From Bacteroidota bacterium (GTDB lineage Bacteria; Bacteroidota; Ignavibacteria; Ignavibacteriales; Ignavibacteriaceae): DNA of 50,607 nucleotides. Where the stretch lies: contig JAKAKL010000035.1 in the NCBI GenBank assembly GCA_021824565.1, positions 1 through 50,607 on the forward strand, in the 5' to 3' direction. A program made the position numbers and the translations under genes. The notes beneath the pieces were generated by a model, which saw only the letters and a program-made list of their open reading frames with translations, did not search any database and had not been told where the DNA came from. This document shows, piece by piece, positions 50,334 to 50,607 of the stretch (the first letter of the stretch is position 1; each line of letters starts with the position of its first letter).

Positions 50334-50607
50334 ATGCTGGTTGCAAAAATAATTGTTAATGTATCAATGTTAATCTGGGTGCTTACTCCTGTCCGTCAAT
50401 ATGGAGGGAGATACTTCTTATTTTTTTTGATCTCGGCATTATTAGACCCGATGATAATGCTGATGCATTTTTTTATCCATGTAGTATTCTTCAGAATTTA
50501 TTCCGTTGCCGATTTCATTATGCTGATCACTATAATTGATTTTAAAAAAGTTGTTCAATTTAAATATTATATAATAGCGTTGTTGGCAATTACAATCTAT
50601 CTTGCAG
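50334..50607 (+). CDS. Membrane protein, truncated by window end
   Basis: An open frame from ATG 50334 runs without a stop to the last base (91 codons). The translation has three hydrophobic stretches (about 4-16, 28-53 and 59-71) separated by short charged turns, so it is a multi-pass membrane protein. It starts eight bases after the CPPYCY protein and seems to belong to the same transcript. No family can be assigned from the visible part. Confidence 0.65.
   Translation, partial: MLVAKIIVNVSMLIWVLTPVRQYGGRYFLFFLISALLDPMIMLMHFFIHVVFFRIYSVADFIMLITIIDFKKVVQFKYYIIALLAITIYLA

Overview
The window is AT-rich bacterial DNA, most likely from Ignavibacteria (Ignavibacteriota, Bacteroidota/Chlorobi group). 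The main evidence is a set of exported proteins that end in a type IX secretion (T9SS) type A sorting domain with the NYPNPFNP signature typical of that lineage. A TonB-dependent receptor without a SusD partner fits the same assignment. No rRNA, tRNA, CRISPR array or transposase gene was recognised. All family assignments come from reading motifs; no database search was run.

Layout. (1) 1-2.4 kb: a possible structured RNA, then a leftward satD-DUF3307 operon. Its consensus promoter is overlapped by the first of three palindromes spaced exactly 29 bp apart. (2) 2.4-7.2 kb: four tandem paralogues (about 383-392 aa) of a family I do not recognise. They sit behind an 80-bp element that also occurs at the left end of the window. 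A 171-bp block is repeated at two of the gene junctions. (3) 7.5-8.6 kb: a membrane protein and an excisionase-like helix-turn-helix protein. (4) 8.9-12.1 kb: a leftward TSUP permease-porin-FmdE operon next to a TetR regulator, with matching putative operators at both promoters. (5) 12.2-17.4 kb: an arsenic resistance island (two ArsR, ArsM, ArsC, a redox-active thioredoxin-like protein, ACR3, an ArsP-like permease). It is peppered with CACAGAG-type fold-back repeats, and a GxxExxY gene is bracketed by perfect 21-bp inverted copies of the repeat. (6) 17.6-25.0 kb: two large paralogous T9SS surface proteins, the second split by a frameshift, around a sugar transferase gene. (7) 25.6-47.5 kb: a rightward pectin/oligogalacturonide utilisation locus. 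It holds a TonB receptor, T9SS beta-helix proteins, a GntR/LacI-type regulator, a GH2 enzyme, an SSS symporter, a helical-barrel protein, GH105, a NagB-like protein, a PL22-like oligogalacturonate lyase, GH28, an ExuT-like transporter, glycerate kinase and 6-phosphogluconate dehydrogenase. (8) 47.8-50.6 kb: a histidine kinase and LuxR-type response regulator with small unknown proteins, running off the right edge.

How the genes fit together. In the pectin locus, secreted beta-helix proteins and periplasmic GH28, PL22-like and GH105 enzymes would break down polygalacturonate and rhamnogalacturonan fragments. Sugars or uronates would enter by the SSS and MFS carriers, and the GntR/LacI protein would control the locus. 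The usual uronate enzymes (KduI, KduD, KdgK, KdgA, UxaABC) are not in the window. In the arsenic island, ArsC reduces arsenate, ACR3 exports arsenite and ArsM methylates it.

The least explained parts are the four-gene paralogue array with its duplicated leader element, and the GxxExxY cassette with terminal inverted repeats. These are the best candidates for an undescribed system.
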